From: Nocardia cerradoensis NBRC 101014
GTDB lineage: Bacteria; Actinomycetota; Actinomycetes; Mycobacteriales; Mycobacteriaceae
Length of the DNA: 38,496 nt
NCBI RefSeq assembly: GCF_000308535.1
Contig: NZ_BAFW01000102.1
Location: 1-38,496 of the forward strand
Reading direction: 5' to 3'
Part shown: in pieces, positions 1-9,394 of the stretch
How positions within the stretch are numbered: position 1 is the first letter of the stretch
Layout: every line of letters begins with the position of its first letter
Program-made: the position numbers and the translations under genes
Notes under the pieces: model-generated
Told to the model about the DNA's origin: nothing
What the model saw: only the letters and a program-made list of their open reading frames with translations
Database searches by the model: none

Positions 1-671
1 ACCGCCTTGACCCGTCCCGGCCGCGAGGTGAGCACGGCCACCCGCTGTCCCAGATAGACGGCTTCGTTGATGTCGTGGGTGATGAACAGGATGGTCTTGC
101 CGGTGGTGCGCCAGATGCGCAGCAGCTCGTCCTGCAGCGATTCGCGGGTCTGGGCGTCGAGCGCGGCGAACGGCTCGTCCATCAGCAGCACCTCGGGATC
201 GAAGGCGAGGCTGCGCGCGATGGCCACGCGCTGTTTCATGCCGCCGGACAACTCGTGCGGGTACCGGTCGCCGAAGCCGGTGAGGCCGACCAGCTCGAGA
301 TATTCCTCGGCGATCCGGCGGCGTTCGCGGCGGCGGACGCGCTTGGCCTCCAAGCCGAATTCGATATTGCCGCGCGCGGTGCGCCACGGCAGCAGCGCGT
401 ACTGCTGGAAAACGATCCCGCGGTCGAGTCCGGGACCGGTGACCGGGCGGCCGTCGAGCAGGATCTGGCCGTGGGTCGGCCGGGTCAGCCCGCCCAGCAG
501 GTCCAGCAGGGTCGACTTACCCGAACCGCTGGGCCCGACCAGCACGAGGAATTCACCGTCGCGCACGTCCACCGTGATGTTCTCCAGCGCGGTGAACGGA
601 GTTCCGGCGCCGCGCGACGGAAACTCCTTGCGCACCCCGTCGAGCGCGAGTTTGATTGCCGTGACACTCAT
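1..671 (-). CDS. ABC transporter ATP-binding protein, nitrate/sulfonate/taurine type (3' end beyond window)
   Basis: This is the ATPase subunit that would energise import of a small anion such as a sulfonate, taurine or nitrate, acting on the inner face of the membrane. About 223 codons are inside the window and the C-terminus lies off the left edge. Visible motifs in order are Walker A (GPSGSGKS), the Q-loop (VFQQYALLPW), the signature LSGGMKQ, Walker B (VLLMDEP) followed by the D-loop FAALDAQ, and the switch histidine in FITHD. The ATG at 671 overlaps the stop of the binding-protein gene (ATGA), so the two are translationally coupled. The permease is not seen and is presumably beyond the left edge. 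The substrate is inferred from the family and from the leader peptide upstream; it is not proven. Confidence 0.93.
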   Translation of the reverse strand, partial: MSVTAIKLALDGVRKEFPSRGAGTPFTALENITVDVRDGEFLVLVGPSGSGKSTLLDLLGGLTRPTHGQILLDGRPVTGPGLDRGIVFQQYALLPWRTARGNIEFGLEAKRVRRRERRRIAEEYLELVGLTGFGDRYPHELSGGMKQRVAIARSLAFDPEVLLMDEPFAALDAQTRESLQDELLRIWRTTGKTILFITHDINEAVYLGQRVAVLTSRPGRVKA

Positions 672-1744
672 TTGGCGGCCACCACCTCTCCGGTCGGCCC
701 GCTCTCGGCGGGATATTTGCCGTTGGCGTAGGGGTTGAACTTGTTGGTGTACAGATCCTTGGCCGCGAGCTTCCCGGCCGGCAGCTCACCGTTGCGGACC
801 AGCCAGTCGATCCAGATCTGCAGCTCTCGCTCCTGGATCACCGCGCCGGGCACCGGAATGCCGGACGACTTGTAGGAGTCGAGCAGTTTGGTGTTCTCGT
901 TGCGGCCGCGCTTGTGGATGATGTCGGCCAGCCGTGCCACCGCCTGATCGTGCGGCGTGATCTGCAGCCACCGCGTCGCGCGGGCCGTGCCCTGGACGAA
1001 GTCGGCCACCGCGTCCTGATGATCGGCGATGTAGTCGTTGCGGAAAACATAGGTGCCGTAGTCGAATTCGCCGAACAGGCCCTTGTCGGTGTAGAGCGGG
1101 TGGATGGCGCCGTGCGCGAGCGCGATGTCCTGCAGCGGGCCTCCCAGGGCCGCCACGTCGATCTGCCCCTTGCGCAGCGCGTCCTCGGTATTGACCGGCG
1201 GCAGCACCACGAGCTGCACCTGTTTGATCTCGTCGTCGGTCAGACCCTGATCGTGCAACCACTGCCGGGTGATGAATTCGTGATGGGCGCCGAGAGTGTT
1301 GACGCCGACCTTCTTCCCGATCAGGTCCTTGGCGGTCTTGATGCCCGAATCGTCGCGGACGTAGTAGCCGGTGAAGCTCTGCCCGTCGGCGCCGTAGGAG
1401 CTGAGCACCGAGGTGACCGGTGCGCCGCCGGCGATGAGCTTGACGACCGCGCCGTTGAACGCGCTGCCGAATTCGATCTGCTTGGTGGTGGCGGCCTGGA
1501 TATTGGCCGGGCCGCTGGTGGTATCGCCCACCCACTTCAGGTCGATCTTGGAGAAGTAGCCGAGGTCGGCGGCCAGTTCGTAGGGCGTGACCGTGCCGGC
1601 CTGGCCCTGGTAGCGAAGGATGGTCTTACCGTCGGCGGTGGTACCGGCGCCGGAACTCGAGCAGCCCGCGGCGAGCGCGGCGAGTACGGGCAGGGCGAGG
1701 ACGGCGGCGAGGGCGCGCACCACCCGGGGTCGTCTGAACGACAT
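668..1744 (-). CDS. ABC transporter substrate-binding lipoprotein, nitrate/sulfonate/taurine family
   Basis: This 358-residue extracytoplasmic binding protein delivers substrate to the ABC importer whose ATPase follows it. The N-terminus has an RRPR basic stretch, a hydrophobic segment and a lipobox ending in AAGC, so Cys28 should be lipidated. The rest is a type-II periplasmic binding fold of the NMT1/THI5-like and SsuA class, with typical segments such as YELAADLGYFSKIDL near the start and KTAKDLIGKKVGVNT in the middle. ATG 1744 is preferred over an in-frame start at 1786 because it places a normal signal peptide at the N-terminus. The gene is followed with a 4-nt overlap by the ATPase and preceded by a 25-codon leader ORF. 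Sulfonate or taurine is the likeliest ligand, but nitrate or another organic anion cannot be excluded. Confidence 0.9.
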   Translation of the reverse strand: MSFRRPRVVRALAAVLALPVLAALAAGCSSSGAGTTADGKTILRYQGQAGTVTPYELAADLGYFSKIDLKWVGDTTSGPANIQAATTKQIEFGSAFNGAVVKLIAGGAPVTSVLSSYGADGQSFTGYYVRDDSGIKTAKDLIGKKVGVNTLGAHHEFITRQWLHDQGLTDDEIKQVQLVVLPPVNTEDALRKGQIDVAALGGPLQDIALAHGAIHPLYTDKGLFGEFDYGTYVFRNDYIADHQDAVADFVQGTARATRWLQITPHDQAVARLADIIHKRGRNENTKLLDSYKSSGIPVPGAVIQERELQIWIDWLVRNGELPAGKLAAKDLYTNKFNPYANGKYPAESGPTGEVVAAK

Positions 1745-1860
1745 GATCGGTTCTTTCACTGGATGCGTCTGCGGCCACGCGCACAACGGGTGCGGCGACC
1801 GGTAGATCGGCGAGACGAATTGCCTGGCAGGGCTTTCGGCGACGGCAGTGGCGCCCGGGC

Positions 1861-1938
1861 TCAGCCGCGACAGATCCCGTGCGGGACGCGCATGAGATCG
1901 ACCGTGCGGCGGCGCGTCAAGAGTCGGGAGACGTTCAT
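1861..1938 (-). CDS. Putative leader peptide upstream of the ABC transporter
   Basis: This is a 25-codon ORF (ATG 1938, TGA 1861) ending 116 nt before the binding-protein start. An AGAAGG ribosome-binding sequence lies 6 nt upstream of the ATG. The core reads RRRTVDLMRV and the peptide ends ICRG. It resembles the short arginine-rich VDLxRV...C peptides annotated as putative leader peptides before sulfur-uptake genes in actinomycetes; that is recall, not a search. By analogy with cysteine-responsive upstream ORFs in mycobacteria it may couple translation of a cysteine codon to expression of the transporter. The 116-nt gap has short GC-rich hairpins (GCAC/GTGC near 1788-1800) but no clear intrinsic terminator. 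Confidence 0.6.
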   Translation of the reverse strand: MNVSRLLTRRRTVDLMRVPHGICRG

Positions 1939-2100
1939 CGGGTGCCTTCTCGGAAAGTGCTCGGACCGGCGATGCGGATCACAGCAACCTGCGTTGATCA
2001 CATGGTGCGGCTGTCCGTGCTGGTGAGCAACGGTGTTTTCACAGTGTGGAAATCAGCGTGAGGATAATTCCGCAGCCGAAATGCGGGGCGCGCGAACGGC

Positions 2101-2871
2101 TTACGAGGCGGTGTCCGCGGCGTCGGGTTCGGCGTGCAGCAGCGGGCCGATCCGGTTCGCGACATGGCGCATCGGGGGCAGGATCGAGCGCATCAGGTCG
2201 GCGTCGAGGCGTGCGGACCGGGCCTGCACACAGAGCGCACCGCGTACCTGCCGGCCGCGGCCGACGATCGGCACCGCGATCGAACGGATCGGGTCGTCGC
2301 TGTCGATCACCTCGACCGCGAATCCGGCGCGGCGCACCCGGTCGAGATCGGCCGACGCCGGCGGATCGGATTCGTGGCGGCCGGCGTAGGTCTCGATCAG
2401 GCGGTCGCCGGGAGAGAACGCCAGCAGCGCGTGCCCGGCCGCGCTGGATCGCAACGGGCGCCGTGGCCGCGGAATCTGATTGGGGCAGAACGAGACCGGC
2501 GGCCGCGCCTGGAAGACGGTCAGCGCGTCGCGCGAGTCGGGCACGCTGAGACTGACCGAAATGCGGATATTCGCCGCCAGCGCGTAGAGGTGCGGCGCCG
2601 CCGAATCGAGGCCGAGTCGCGTCAGTGCCGGACGTGCCAGCGACGCGAGCCCGTGCCCGATGCGATAGCGGTCGTTGGCATGGTCCTGTTCCAGCAGCCG
2701 CCCGCGGACCAGCGCCTGCAGCAGCCGATGTGTGGTGCTGACGGGCAGGCCCGTCTGCTGCGCCAGTTCGCTGACCGACAGCTCGGGGTCGTCGCCGTCG
2801 AAGCAGTTCAGGACCGCGATCGCACGATCGACGGCGCGTGCGCCCGAACGCGGTTCATCGGTGGCGGCCAT
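2101..2871 (-). CDS. IclR family transcriptional regulator
   Basis: This 256-residue regulator has an N-terminal winged helix-turn-helix (about residues 15-75; RAIAVLNCFDGDDPELSVSE, then TGLPVSTTHRLLQALV) and a C-terminal GAF-like effector domain of the IclR type. ATG 2871 is chosen because AGGAGG sits 5 nt upstream; longer in-frame starts to 2961 lack this signal. IclR proteins usually control small catabolic or transport operons in response to a metabolite. The nearest candidate target is the ABC transporter downstream on the same strand, but a separate gap of about 160 bp and the leader ORF lie between, so the link is only positional. The 232-bp stretch 2872-3103 beyond its start holds no gene I can support. 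Confidence 0.9.
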   Translation of the reverse strand: MAATDEPRSGARAVDRAIAVLNCFDGDDPELSVSELAQQTGLPVSTTHRLLQALVRGRLLEQDHANDRYRIGHGLASLARPALTRLGLDSAAPHLYALAANIRISVSLSVPDSRDALTVFQARPPVSFCPNQIPRPRRPLRSSAAGHALLAFSPGDRLIETYAGRHESDPPASADLDRVRRAGFAVEVIDSDDPIRSIAVPIVGRGRQVRGALCVQARSARLDADLMRSILPPMRHVANRIGPLLHAEPDAADTAS

Positions 2872-3103
2872 ACATCCTCCTGCCGGGACCGAAAGTGATA
2901 CAGGCACTCTGGTCCGGACGGGGACGCGAGACAATGATTGCGCGCAGCGAGAGCCGATCACTTTTCAGCCCGCCCTGTTACGGCGGCCGATACGCCCGGC
3001 CGCCCATCATTACCGAGCGAGGATGAGCTTTATCTCGTTCCGGTACCGGAGGCGATGTACGCGGCGCAGGAATTCCTTTCCCGCGCCGCGGGTGTGGTCA
3101 TCG

Positions 3104-3535
3104 TCAGCTTTCCAATTCGCGGGACAATCCGGCGGTGATCACGGTGAGAACGCGCCCCGCGACCGCGAGGTCGGTCGCCGGGACCGAACCGTAGACGCGG
3201 CCGAGCACCGCGCTCGTACGGGAGCGGATGTCCGCGACGAGGCGAGCGCCCGACTCGGTGACCGCGAGTTCACCACCCGGCGCCTCGCGCATCAGACCCT
3301 GTTCGGTGAGTCGCGTCGCGGCGGTCGCGACAACAGTGGGCGCCCAGGTCGTCTTCGCGGCGAGCGTGGCGAGATGCCGCTCCCGATCGACGGTGCCGCC
3401 GGCTGCCGCGGCCTGGCTGAGGGTGATCCACTGCGCCTCGTCGACGCCGGTACCGGTGAGGACTCGGTGCAGAAGCGCGTTGTGATGCTTTTCGGCCTGG
3501 CCGATGACCGACGGATCGAGGGTGACGGGGGACAT
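3104..3535 (-). CDS. MarR-like winged-helix transcriptional regulator
   Basis: This small regulator of 143 residues has the MarR-like layout: an N-terminal helix, a winged helix around residues 30-95 (TLSQAAAAGGTVDRERHLAT, then VVATAATRLTEQGLMREAPG with a beta wing carrying GGELAVTESGARL), and a C-terminal dimerisation helix. ATG 3535 has AGGAG 6 nt upstream. An open frame continues to 3832 but overlaps the divergent TetR gene and lacks a signal, so it is discarded. It is transcribed divergently from the TetR gene at 3657. The shared 121-bp region contains a dyad at 3585-3600 that either protein could bind. The target is unknown. Confidence 0.8.
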   Translation of the reverse strand: MSPVTLDPSVIGQAEKHHNALLHRVLTGTGVDEAQWITLSQAAAAGGTVDRERHLATLAAKTTWAPTVVATAATRLTEQGLMREAPGGELAVTESGARLVADIRSRTSAVLGRVYGSVPATDLAVAGRVLTVITAGLSRELES

Positions 3536-3584
3536 GGCGGACTCCTGACTGCGGGATGGTGCGGCAATTCTGACACTGAGTTCC

Positions 3585-3600
3585 ATACGAGCGCAAGTAT
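3585..3600. promoter_or_regulatory. Inverted repeat between the divergent MarR and TetR genes
   Basis: The 16-bp sequence ATACGAGCGCAAGTAT has two-fold symmetry in 12 of 16 positions (ATACnnGC/GCnnGTAT). It lies about 50 bp from the MarR start and 57 bp from the TetR start. Its place in the only shared regulatory region suggests an operator, but which protein binds it is unknown. Confidence 0.45.
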
Positions 3601-3644
3601 CGTTCGAATCGCAGTTTCTTACGTGCCTCGGGCTCGGGTTCGGA

Positions 3645-3650
3645 TAGCAT
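3645..3650 (+). promoter_or_regulatory. -10 box of a probable leaderless promoter for the TetR gene at 3657
   Basis: TAGCAT fits the actinobacterial TANNNT -10 consensus and is separated from ATG 3657 by exactly 6 nt, so transcription should begin at or next to the start codon. No ribosome-binding site is present. No convincing -35 box is seen. Confidence 0.5.
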
Positions 3651-3656
3651 CGCGGC

Positions 3657-4286
3657 ATGTCCGATCCCCCATCCGACCGCACGCTGCCGCTGCGAGAGCG
3701 CAAACGGCTGCGTACCCGCCGCGCGCTGGCCGACGCCGCCCTGCGGCTGTTCACCGAACGCGGATTCGACGCGACGACACTCGACGAACTCGTGGACGAG
3801 GCCGAGGTATCGCGGAGCACCTTCTTTCGCACCTATCCGGCCAAGGAGGCGGCCGCGATCGAGGCGGAGGCCGAATTGTGGTCCGCATATCTCGCGGCGC
3901 TGGCGAATCGCCCGCTGACCGGAGTGGTGCTGGACGGTATGCGAGAGACGCTGACCGCGGCCGTCGCCGACCTGGAACCGGAGTGGGATCGCCGGTATGT
4001 CGCGACGCGCCGGCTCATCCGCACCACTCCGGCGCTCCTGGCGTACGTCGAGTACCACCGCCACGGCGTGAAGGCCGATGCGGTCACGATCCTCGCCGAC
4101 CGCCTGGAACTGCCCGCGGACGATCTGCGCCTGCACGTCCTGGCCGAACTGGTGACCTCGGCGTGGAGTGTGGCCGGCCGGGAATGGGTCCGCGCCGACG
4201 GCCGGGGCGGCCGGGACGCGCTGACCGACAGAGTGCGCGAAGCCTTCGCGGCGGTTCCGGCCGGTCTGGCACTGCGCGCGCGCTGA
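3657..4286 (+). CDS. TetR family transcriptional regulator
   Basis: This 209-residue regulator has a TetR_N helix-turn-helix at about residues 18-65 (RTRRALADAALRLFTERGFD, then VDEAEVSRSTFFRTYPAKE). The C-terminal ligand domain is unassigned. The start is supported by a TANNNT box 6 nt before the ATG (leaderless). It is divergent from the MarR gene at 3104-3535 and converges on the TVP38-like gene, with no clear terminator in the 31-bp gap. The C-terminal half is reminiscent of actinobacterial regulators with a MftR-like ligand domain, but I cannot name a ligand. It may autoregulate through the dyad at 3585-3600. Confidence 0.9.
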   Translation: MSDPPSDRTLPLRERKRLRTRRALADAALRLFTERGFDATTLDELVDEAEVSRSTFFRTYPAKEAAAIEAEAELWSAYLAALANRPLTGVVLDGMRETLTAAVADLEPEWDRRYVATRRLIRTTPALLAYVEYHRHGVKADAVTILADRLELPADDLRLHVLAELVTSAWSVAGREWVRADGRGGRDALTDRVREAFAAVPAGLALRAR

Positions 4287-4317
4287 GCGGCCGCGGTCCT
4301 CGCGCCGGCACCGCGCG

Positions 4318-5028
4318 TCAGTGCGGCGCCGGCTCCTCGGCCGCCTCGGTGGTGACCGCCGCGAATTGCTCTGCGCCCCAGCGGGCGTCGACGATCAGCC
4401 CGATCACGCCGATGGTGATGCAGACCCCCGACAGCGCCAGCAGGCCCGGGTTCGTCTTGCCGGTCAGCGCATCTCCGAGGACGACGACGCCGATGGTGCC
4501 GGGAATGATGCCCACGAAGGTGGCCAGCAGATACGGCATCATCCGCACCGAGGACAGTCCGGCGCAGTAATTGATCACCGAGAACGGCACCGGCGCGATG
4601 AGTCGCAGCGAGCCGACCGCCAGCCAGCCGCGCCGGGCCAGCCGCCGATCCACCGCCCGCACCGCCGGATGGGTCAACCGCGCGGCCACCTGGTCGCGGT
4701 CCAGCGCCCGGACCAGCAGCAGAGCCAGCACGGCGCTGACCGTCGTCGCGGCGACCGCGAGGGTGATGCCGAGAATCGGCCCGAACAACAGTCCGGCGCT
4801 CAGTGTGAACACGGTGCGCGGAAACGGCGCCACTGTCACGAGCGCGTGGACGAGGAAGAACAGGATCGGAAAGACCGGGCCGACCGAATCGGCCCAGTCC
4901 CGAATCTGTTGCGGGGCCGGATGCGGGGCCAGCAGCGCGACCGCGACCAGGGCGGTCGCGAGGATCGCCAGCATCACGACCCGTCGATTGCGCAGTAGTC
5001 GCAACGCCACATCCGTCGTCCTCGGCAC
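4318..5028 (-). CDS. TVP38/TMEM64 (DedA-like, SNARE-associated) membrane protein
   Basis: This 236-residue integral membrane protein begins with a basic N-terminus and a hydrophobic helix (residues 18-35). It then shows the hallmark TVP38 order: a VAPFPRTVFTLSAGLLFGP re-entrant segment (about 66-84), a charged amphipathic stretch (about 107-135), and a second re-entrant region with SLRLIAPVPFSVINYCAGL (about 140-158) followed by two more helices. Members of this superfamily act in lipid scrambling or in membrane integrity and proton-gradient maintenance; its exact role here is unknown. It is monocistronic, convergent with the TetR gene and divergent from mutA, with 245 bp between the two starts. 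Confidence 0.85.
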   Translation of the reverse strand: MPRTTDVALRLLRNRRVVMLAILATALVAVALLAPHPAPQQIRDWADSVGPVFPILFFLVHALVTVAPFPRTVFTLSAGLLFGPILGITLAVAATTVSAVLALLLVRALDRDQVAARLTHPAVRAVDRRLARRGWLAVGSLRLIAPVPFSVINYCAGLSSVRMMPYLLATFVGIIPGTIGVVVLGDALTGKTNPGLLALSGVCITIGVIGLIVDARWGAEQFAAVTTEAAEEPAPH

Positions 5029-5273
5029 CGCGACAGGTTACCGGTCGGTATGGCGAGGCTGTGCGAAGAGTATGCGAACACCGGGCTAGCATCGAATGAA
5101 GGTTGATGAATGATCGTTAACCGAACTGGTCGTCGACCTGCCGATATCGCACGCCCGCCGCAGTGTGAAGGGGTCACACAGGCGGTTGCGAAGGCGCTGC
5201 GAAGAGTTGGGTCCCAGCGTAGGTATCCGGTACGAGTGAAGTATCGGAGTCGAGTGGAAGAGGTACAGCAGCG

Positions 5274-7133
5274 ATGCCGATTGGTTCAGATCCGGGTGCG
5301 GACACCGTGCCCGGATACGCCGCATGGCGCAAGGGTGTGGCCGGGGTACTGGCCAAATCCCGCAAGGTCGAGGCCTCCGAACTCGGTGACGAGCCGGAGC
5401 GCCTGCTCGAGGTCACCAATTACGACGGAGTGACCGTCGCGCCGCTGTACACCCGTCGCGACGAACTGCCCGAACAACCGCTGCCGGGACGATTCCCGTT
5501 CGTGCGCGGTAACGAGGGCACCCGGGACGTGCACCGCGGCTGGCATGTCAGTGCCCGCATCGGTGGAACCGATCCGGCCGCCGTCAACGAGGAGATCCTC
5601 GCCGCCCTGGAGAACGGCGTCAGCTCGGTCTGGCTCGGGGTGGGCGAGAACGGCGTCCCGGTGGCGGGACTGGCGGACGCGCTGCGCGGGCTGCTGTTCG
5701 AGCTGGCTCCGCTGAGCCTGCGGGCGGGTGCGGACACTCCGGCCGCCGCCGCGCAGGTGCTGGCCCTGCTCGCCGGCTACGAGGTGGCCGACCGCTCCGA
5801 TATCCACGTCTTCCTCGGCGCGGCGCCGCTGACCAGCCGCTTCGCCGGAGTGGCCGACATCGACCTCGACGCCGCGGTCGAGCTGGCCCGCACCGCCGCC
5901 GGCCGTACCGAGACCGTCCGTGCGATCACCGTGTCCGGCACTGTCTTCCACAACGCCGGCGCGTCCGACGCCCAGGAGATCGGCGCGGCCGTCGCCGCGG
6001 GCCTGGACTACCTGCGCGCGCTCACCGACGCCGGCCTCGATATCGCCGACGCGCTGGATCAGGTGAGTTTCCAGCTGGCGGCGACCGACGATCAGTTCGA
6101 GACGATCGCGAAATTCCGTGCCGCCCGGCGGCTGTGGGCCCGGGTGGCGCACGAGGCCGGCGCGCCGGACTTCGGCAACGCCCCGCAACACGCCGTCACC
6201 TCGGAGGCGATGCTGAGCCAGCGCGACCCGTGGGTGAACATGCTGCGCACCACCCTGGCCGCGTTCGGCGCCGGCGTGGGCGGCGCGGACCTGGTCACCG
6301 TGCTGCCGTTCGACGCCGCCCTGCCGGCCGGGGAACTCGGTGTGTCGCAAGCGTTCTCGGAACGCATGGCACGCAACACCCAGCTGCTGCTGCTCGAGGA
6401 GTCACATCTCGGACATGTGCAGGACCCGGGCGCGGGTTCCTGGCACGTGGAAAGCCTCACCGCGGATGTGGCCGGTGCGGCGTGGGCGTTCATGCAGGAA
6501 CTCGAACGCGCCGGCGGATATCTCGCCGCGCTGGAGTCCGGTCTGCTGGCCGAGCGTATCGCCGACACCCGGGCCCGCCGCGAATCCGATATCGCCCACC
6601 GCCGGACCGCGGTCACCGGTGTCAACGAATTCCCGAACCTCGCCGAGGAGCCGCTGTCCGAGGCCGCGCGTGAGACGAATGCGGTGGCCCGCTACGGCGC
6701 GGCCTTCGAGGCGCTGCGCAACCGGTCGGATGCCTACCTCGCCGCCCACGGCCGCCGGCCGCGCGCACTGCTGGTACCGCTGGGCCCGGTCGCCGAACAC
6801 AACGTGCGCGTGACATTCGCCGCGAACGTGCTCGCCTCCGGCGGCATCGAGACGGTGAACCCGGGAGCGCTGGAGACGTCCGCGATCGGCTCGGCCGCCA
6901 CCGAATCCGGAGCGACGATGGCGGTGCTGTGCGGCAGCGACGCCCGCTACGGCACCGAGGCCGCGCCCGCCGTGGCGCAGCTGCGCGACGCCGGTGTGAC
7001 GACGGTACTGCTGGCCGGACCGGAGAAGGCGGTGGCCGAGGTGAGCGGCACACAGCGGCCGGACGGATTCCTCACGGCCCGCATGGACGCGGTGGCGACC
7101 CTGTCCGGCCTGCTGGAGAAGCTGGGAGCGTAA
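5274..7133 (+). CDS. mutA: Methylmalonyl-CoA mutase small subunit
   Basis: This 619-residue protein is the non-catalytic (alpha/small) subunit of the B12-dependent mutase that interconverts succinyl-CoA and (R)-methylmalonyl-CoA in propionate, odd-chain and branched-chain metabolism. It has the mutase TIM-barrel domain ([17 protein letters not shown] near residue 75; [16 protein letters not shown] near 225) and a degenerate C-terminal cobalamin-binding fold without the DxHxxG motif, as usual for this subunit. The length matches the family. ATG 5274 follows a purine-rich GGAAGAGG about 11 nt upstream. The stop TAA overlaps the mutB ATG (taATG), so the subunits are translationally coupled. I looked for a cobalamin riboswitch in 5029-5273 and saw none; only a 10-bp direct repeat TGCGAAGAGT (5062, 5198) stands out. 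Confidence 0.96.
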   Translation: MPIGSDPGADTVPGYAAWRKGVAGVLAKSRKVEASELGDEPERLLEVTNYDGVTVAPLYTRRDELPEQPLPGRFPFVRGNEGTRDVHRGWHVSARIGGTDPAAVNEEILAALENGVSSVWLGVGENGVPVAGLADALRGLLFELAPLSLRAGADTPAAAAQVLALLAGYEVADRSDIHVFLGAAPLTSRFAGVADIDLDAAVELARTAAGRTETVRAITVSGTVFHNAGASDAQEIGAAVAAGLDYLRALTDAGLDIADALDQVSFQLAATDDQFETIAKFRAARRLWARVAHEAGAPDFGNAPQHAVTSEAMLSQRDPWVNMLRTTLAAFGAGVGGADLVTVLPFDAALPAGELGVSQAFSERMARNTQLLLLEESHLGHVQDPGAGSWHVESLTADVAGAAWAFMQELERAGGYLAALESGLLAERIADTRARRESDIAHRRTAVTGVNEFPNLAEEPLSEAARETNAVARYGAAFEALRNRSDAYLAAHGRRPRALLVPLGPVAEHNVRVTFAANVLASGGIETVNPGALETSAIGSAATESGATMAVLCGSDARYGTEAAPAVAQLRDAGVTTVLLAGPEKAVAEVSGTQRPDGFLTARMDAVATLSGLLEKLGA

Positions 7134-9394
7134 TGACTACTCGAGATGTGAACCACGTGATCGGCAGCTTCGCCGAGGTACCGCTGGGTGAACCGGCCGT
7201 CGGGCGAAGCGGTGGCGGCGACGTCGAGGCGTTCGTCGCCGAATCGGCCGCCGCCAACGGCTATGCGCCCGAACAACTGGTCTGGGCCACCCCCGAAGGT
7301 ATCGACGTCGCGCCGGTGTACACCAAGGCCGACCGCGATGCCGTTGTCGCCGAAGGCTATCCGCTCGACAGCGTGCCCGGTGTGGCGCCGTTCGTGCGCG
7401 GCCCGTACCCGACCATGTACGTGAATCAGCCGTGGACCATCCGCCAGTACGCGGGGTTCTCCACCGCCGCCGATTCCAACGCCTTCTACCGGCGCAACCT
7501 GGCCGCGGGCCAGAAGGGGCTGTCGGTCGCCTTCGACCTGGCCACCCACCGCGGCTACGACTCCGATCATCCGCGCGTGACCGGTGACGTCGGTATGGCC
7601 GGTGTCGCCATCGACTCGATCCTGGACATGCGGGAACTGTTCGATCAGATTCCGCTGGACCAGGTGTCGGTCTCGATGACCATGAACGGCGCGGTGCTGC
7701 CGATCCTGGCGCTGTATGTCGTCGCCGCCGAAGAACAGGGCGTCAAGCCCGAACAGCTGGCCGGAACCATTCAGAACGACATTCTGAAGGAGTTCATGGT
7801 CCGCAACACCTACATCTATCCGCCCAAGCCCTCGATGCGGATCATCTCCGACATCTTCGCCTACACCTCCGCGAAGATGCCGAAGTTCAACTCGATCTCC
7901 ATCTCCGGCTACCACATCCAGGAAGCCGGAGCCACCGCCGACTTGGAGCTGGCCTACACCCTGGCCGACGGTGTCGAATACATTCGCGCCGGTCTGGACG
8001 CGGGGATGGAGATCGACCAGTTCGCGCCGCGGCTGTCGTTCTTCTGGGCCATCGGCATGAACTTCTTCATGGAGGTCGCCAAGCTGCGCGCGGGCCGGCT
8101 GCTGTGGAGCGAGCTGGTGTCGAAGTTCGAACCCAAGAGCCAGAAGTCGCTGTCGCTGCGCACCCACTCGCAGACCTCGGGCTGGTCGCTGACCGCGCAG
8201 GACGTGTTCAACAACGTCGCGCGCACCTGTGTCGAGGCGATGGCCGCGACCCAGGGCCACACCCAGTCGCTGCACACCAACGCCCTCGACGAGGCGCTGG
8301 CACTGCCCACCGACTTCTCCGCACGCATCGCCCGTAACACCCAGCTGCTGCTGCAGCAGGAGTCGGGCACCACGCGCCCGATCGACCCGTGGGGCGGCTC
8401 CTACTACGTGGAGTGGCTGACCCACCAGCTGGCCGAGCGGGCGCGGGCCCACATCGCCGAGGTCGAGGCGCACGGCGGTATGGCGCAGGCGATTTCGGAG
8501 GGCATCCCGAAACTGCGCATCGAGGAGGCCGCGGCCCGCACCCAGGCACGCATCGACACCGGCGCGCAGCCGGTGATCGGCGTCAACAAGTACCAGGTGA
8601 CCGAGGACCAGGAGATCGAGGTCCTCAAGGTCGAGAACTCGCGCGTGCGCGCCGAGCAGAACGAGAAGCTGCGCCGCCTGCGCGCCGAGCGCGACAGCGC
8701 CGAGGTCGAGCGGGCGCTGGCCGAATTGACCAGGGCCGCAGCATCTTCCGAAGGCGGGATGGCCAACAACCTGCTCGCCCTGGCCATCGACGCCGCCCGC
8801 GCCAAGGCCACCGTCGGCGAGATCTCCGACGCGCTGGAGAAGGTGTACGGTCGCCACCAGGCCGAGATCCGCACACTGTCGGGCGTCTACCGAGAGGAGG
8901 CCGGCAAGGTGACCAATATCAGCAGGGCCATCGAGCTGGTCGAGGAATTCGCCGAGGCGGAGGGGCGCCGCCCCCGCATCCTCGTCGCCAAGATGGGCCA
9001 GGACGGCCACGACCGCGGCCAGAAGGTGATCGCGACCGCCTTCGCCGATCTCGGCATGGACGTCGATGTGGGCCCGCTGTTCCAGACCCCGGAAGAGGTG
9101 GCCCAGCAGGCGGCCGACAACGATGTGCACATCGTCGGTGTCTCCTCGCTGGCGGCCGGTCACCTCACGCTGGTGCCCGCTCTGCGGCAGGCACTGGCCG
9201 ATGTCGGACGCCCCGACATCATGGTCATCGTCGGCGGTGTGATCCCGCCCGGTGACTTCGACGAGTTGTATGCCGCCGGCGCCGCGGCGATCTTCCCGCC
9301 GGGCACCGTGATCGCCGACGCCGCGATCGGGCTGCTGCAGAAGCTGGCGGCCGAACTCGGCCACGAGATCGGCGGACAAGCCGAGGCGGAATGA
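7133..9394 (+). CDS. mutB: Methylmalonyl-CoA mutase large (catalytic) subunit
   Basis: This 753-residue catalytic subunit has the N-terminal substrate-binding TIM barrel (residues about 60-560; [20 protein letters not shown] and [15 protein letters not shown]) and a C-terminal cobalamin-binding domain with MGQDGHDRG at 621-629, where His626 should be the lower axial ligand of adenosylcobalamin. [18 protein letters not shown] segment typical of the mutase is intact. ATG 7133 overlaps the mutA stop; an upstream extension in the same frame overlaps mutA and is discarded. The gene ends in ATGA overlap with meaB, giving a compact mutA-mutB-meaB operon. With methylmalonyl-CoA epimerase elsewhere it links propionyl-CoA to the TCA cycle and, in mycolic-acid bacteria, to supply of methylmalonyl-CoA for methyl-branched lipids or polyketides. 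Confidence 0.98.
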   Translation: MTTRDVNHVIGSFAEVPLGEPAVGRSGGGDVEAFVAESAAANGYAPEQLVWATPEGIDVAPVYTKADRDAVVAEGYPLDSVPGVAPFVRGPYPTMYVNQPWTIRQYAGFSTAADSNAFYRRNLAAGQKGLSVAFDLATHRGYDSDHPRVTGDVGMAGVAIDSILDMRELFDQIPLDQVSVSMTMNGAVLPILALYVVAAEEQGVKPEQLAGTIQNDILKEFMVRNTYIYPPKPSMRIISDIFAYTSAKMPKFNSISISGYHIQEAGATADLELAYTLADGVEYIRAGLDAGMEIDQFAPRLSFFWAIGMNFFMEVAKLRAGRLLWSELVSKFEPKSQKSLSLRTHSQTSGWSLTAQDVFNNVARTCVEAMAATQGHTQSLHTNALDEALALPTDFSARIARNTQLLLQQESGTTRPIDPWGGSYYVEWLTHQLAERARAHIAEVEAHGGMAQAISEGIPKLRIEEAAARTQARIDTGAQPVIGVNKYQVTEDQEIEVLKVENSRVRAEQNEKLRRLRAERDSAEVERALAELTRAAASSEGGMANNLLALAIDAARAKATVGEISDALEKVYGRHQAEIRTLSGVYREEAGKVTNISRAIELVEEFAEAEGRRPRILVAKMGQDGHDRGQKVIATAFADLGMDVDVGPLFQTPEEVAQQAADNDVHIVGVSSLAAGHLTLVPALRQALADVGRPDIMVIVGGVIPPGDFDELYAAGAAAIFPPGTVIADAAIGLLQKLAAELGHEIGGQAEAE

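Noticed and set aside
1745..2100. SAM-type riboswitch before the sulfonate ABC operon
   Set aside because: No conserved core of a SAM-I/IV element is visible on the transcribed strand. The leader-peptide ORF explains the long upstream region better.
2675..4570. Very long open frame on the plus strand (631 codons) across the IclR, MarR and TetR genes
   Set aside because: It is Arg/Ala/Pro-rich, crosses three well-supported genes on both strands, and has no domain or start signal. It is a high-GC shadow.
3833..5092. 419-codon minus-strand frame over the TetR and TVP38-like genes
   Set aside because: Composition is that of an out-of-frame shadow, and the TVP38-like and TetR frames explain the region.
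5029..5273. Cobalamin riboswitch before mutA
   Set aside because: No B12-box-like or conserved core sequence is recognisable; only a 10-bp repeat TGCGAAGAGT occurs twice.
6947..9379. 810-codon minus-strand frame opposite mutA/mutB
   Set aside because: It is antisense to the mutase genes with His/Gly/Asp/Arg-rich shadow composition and no motif.
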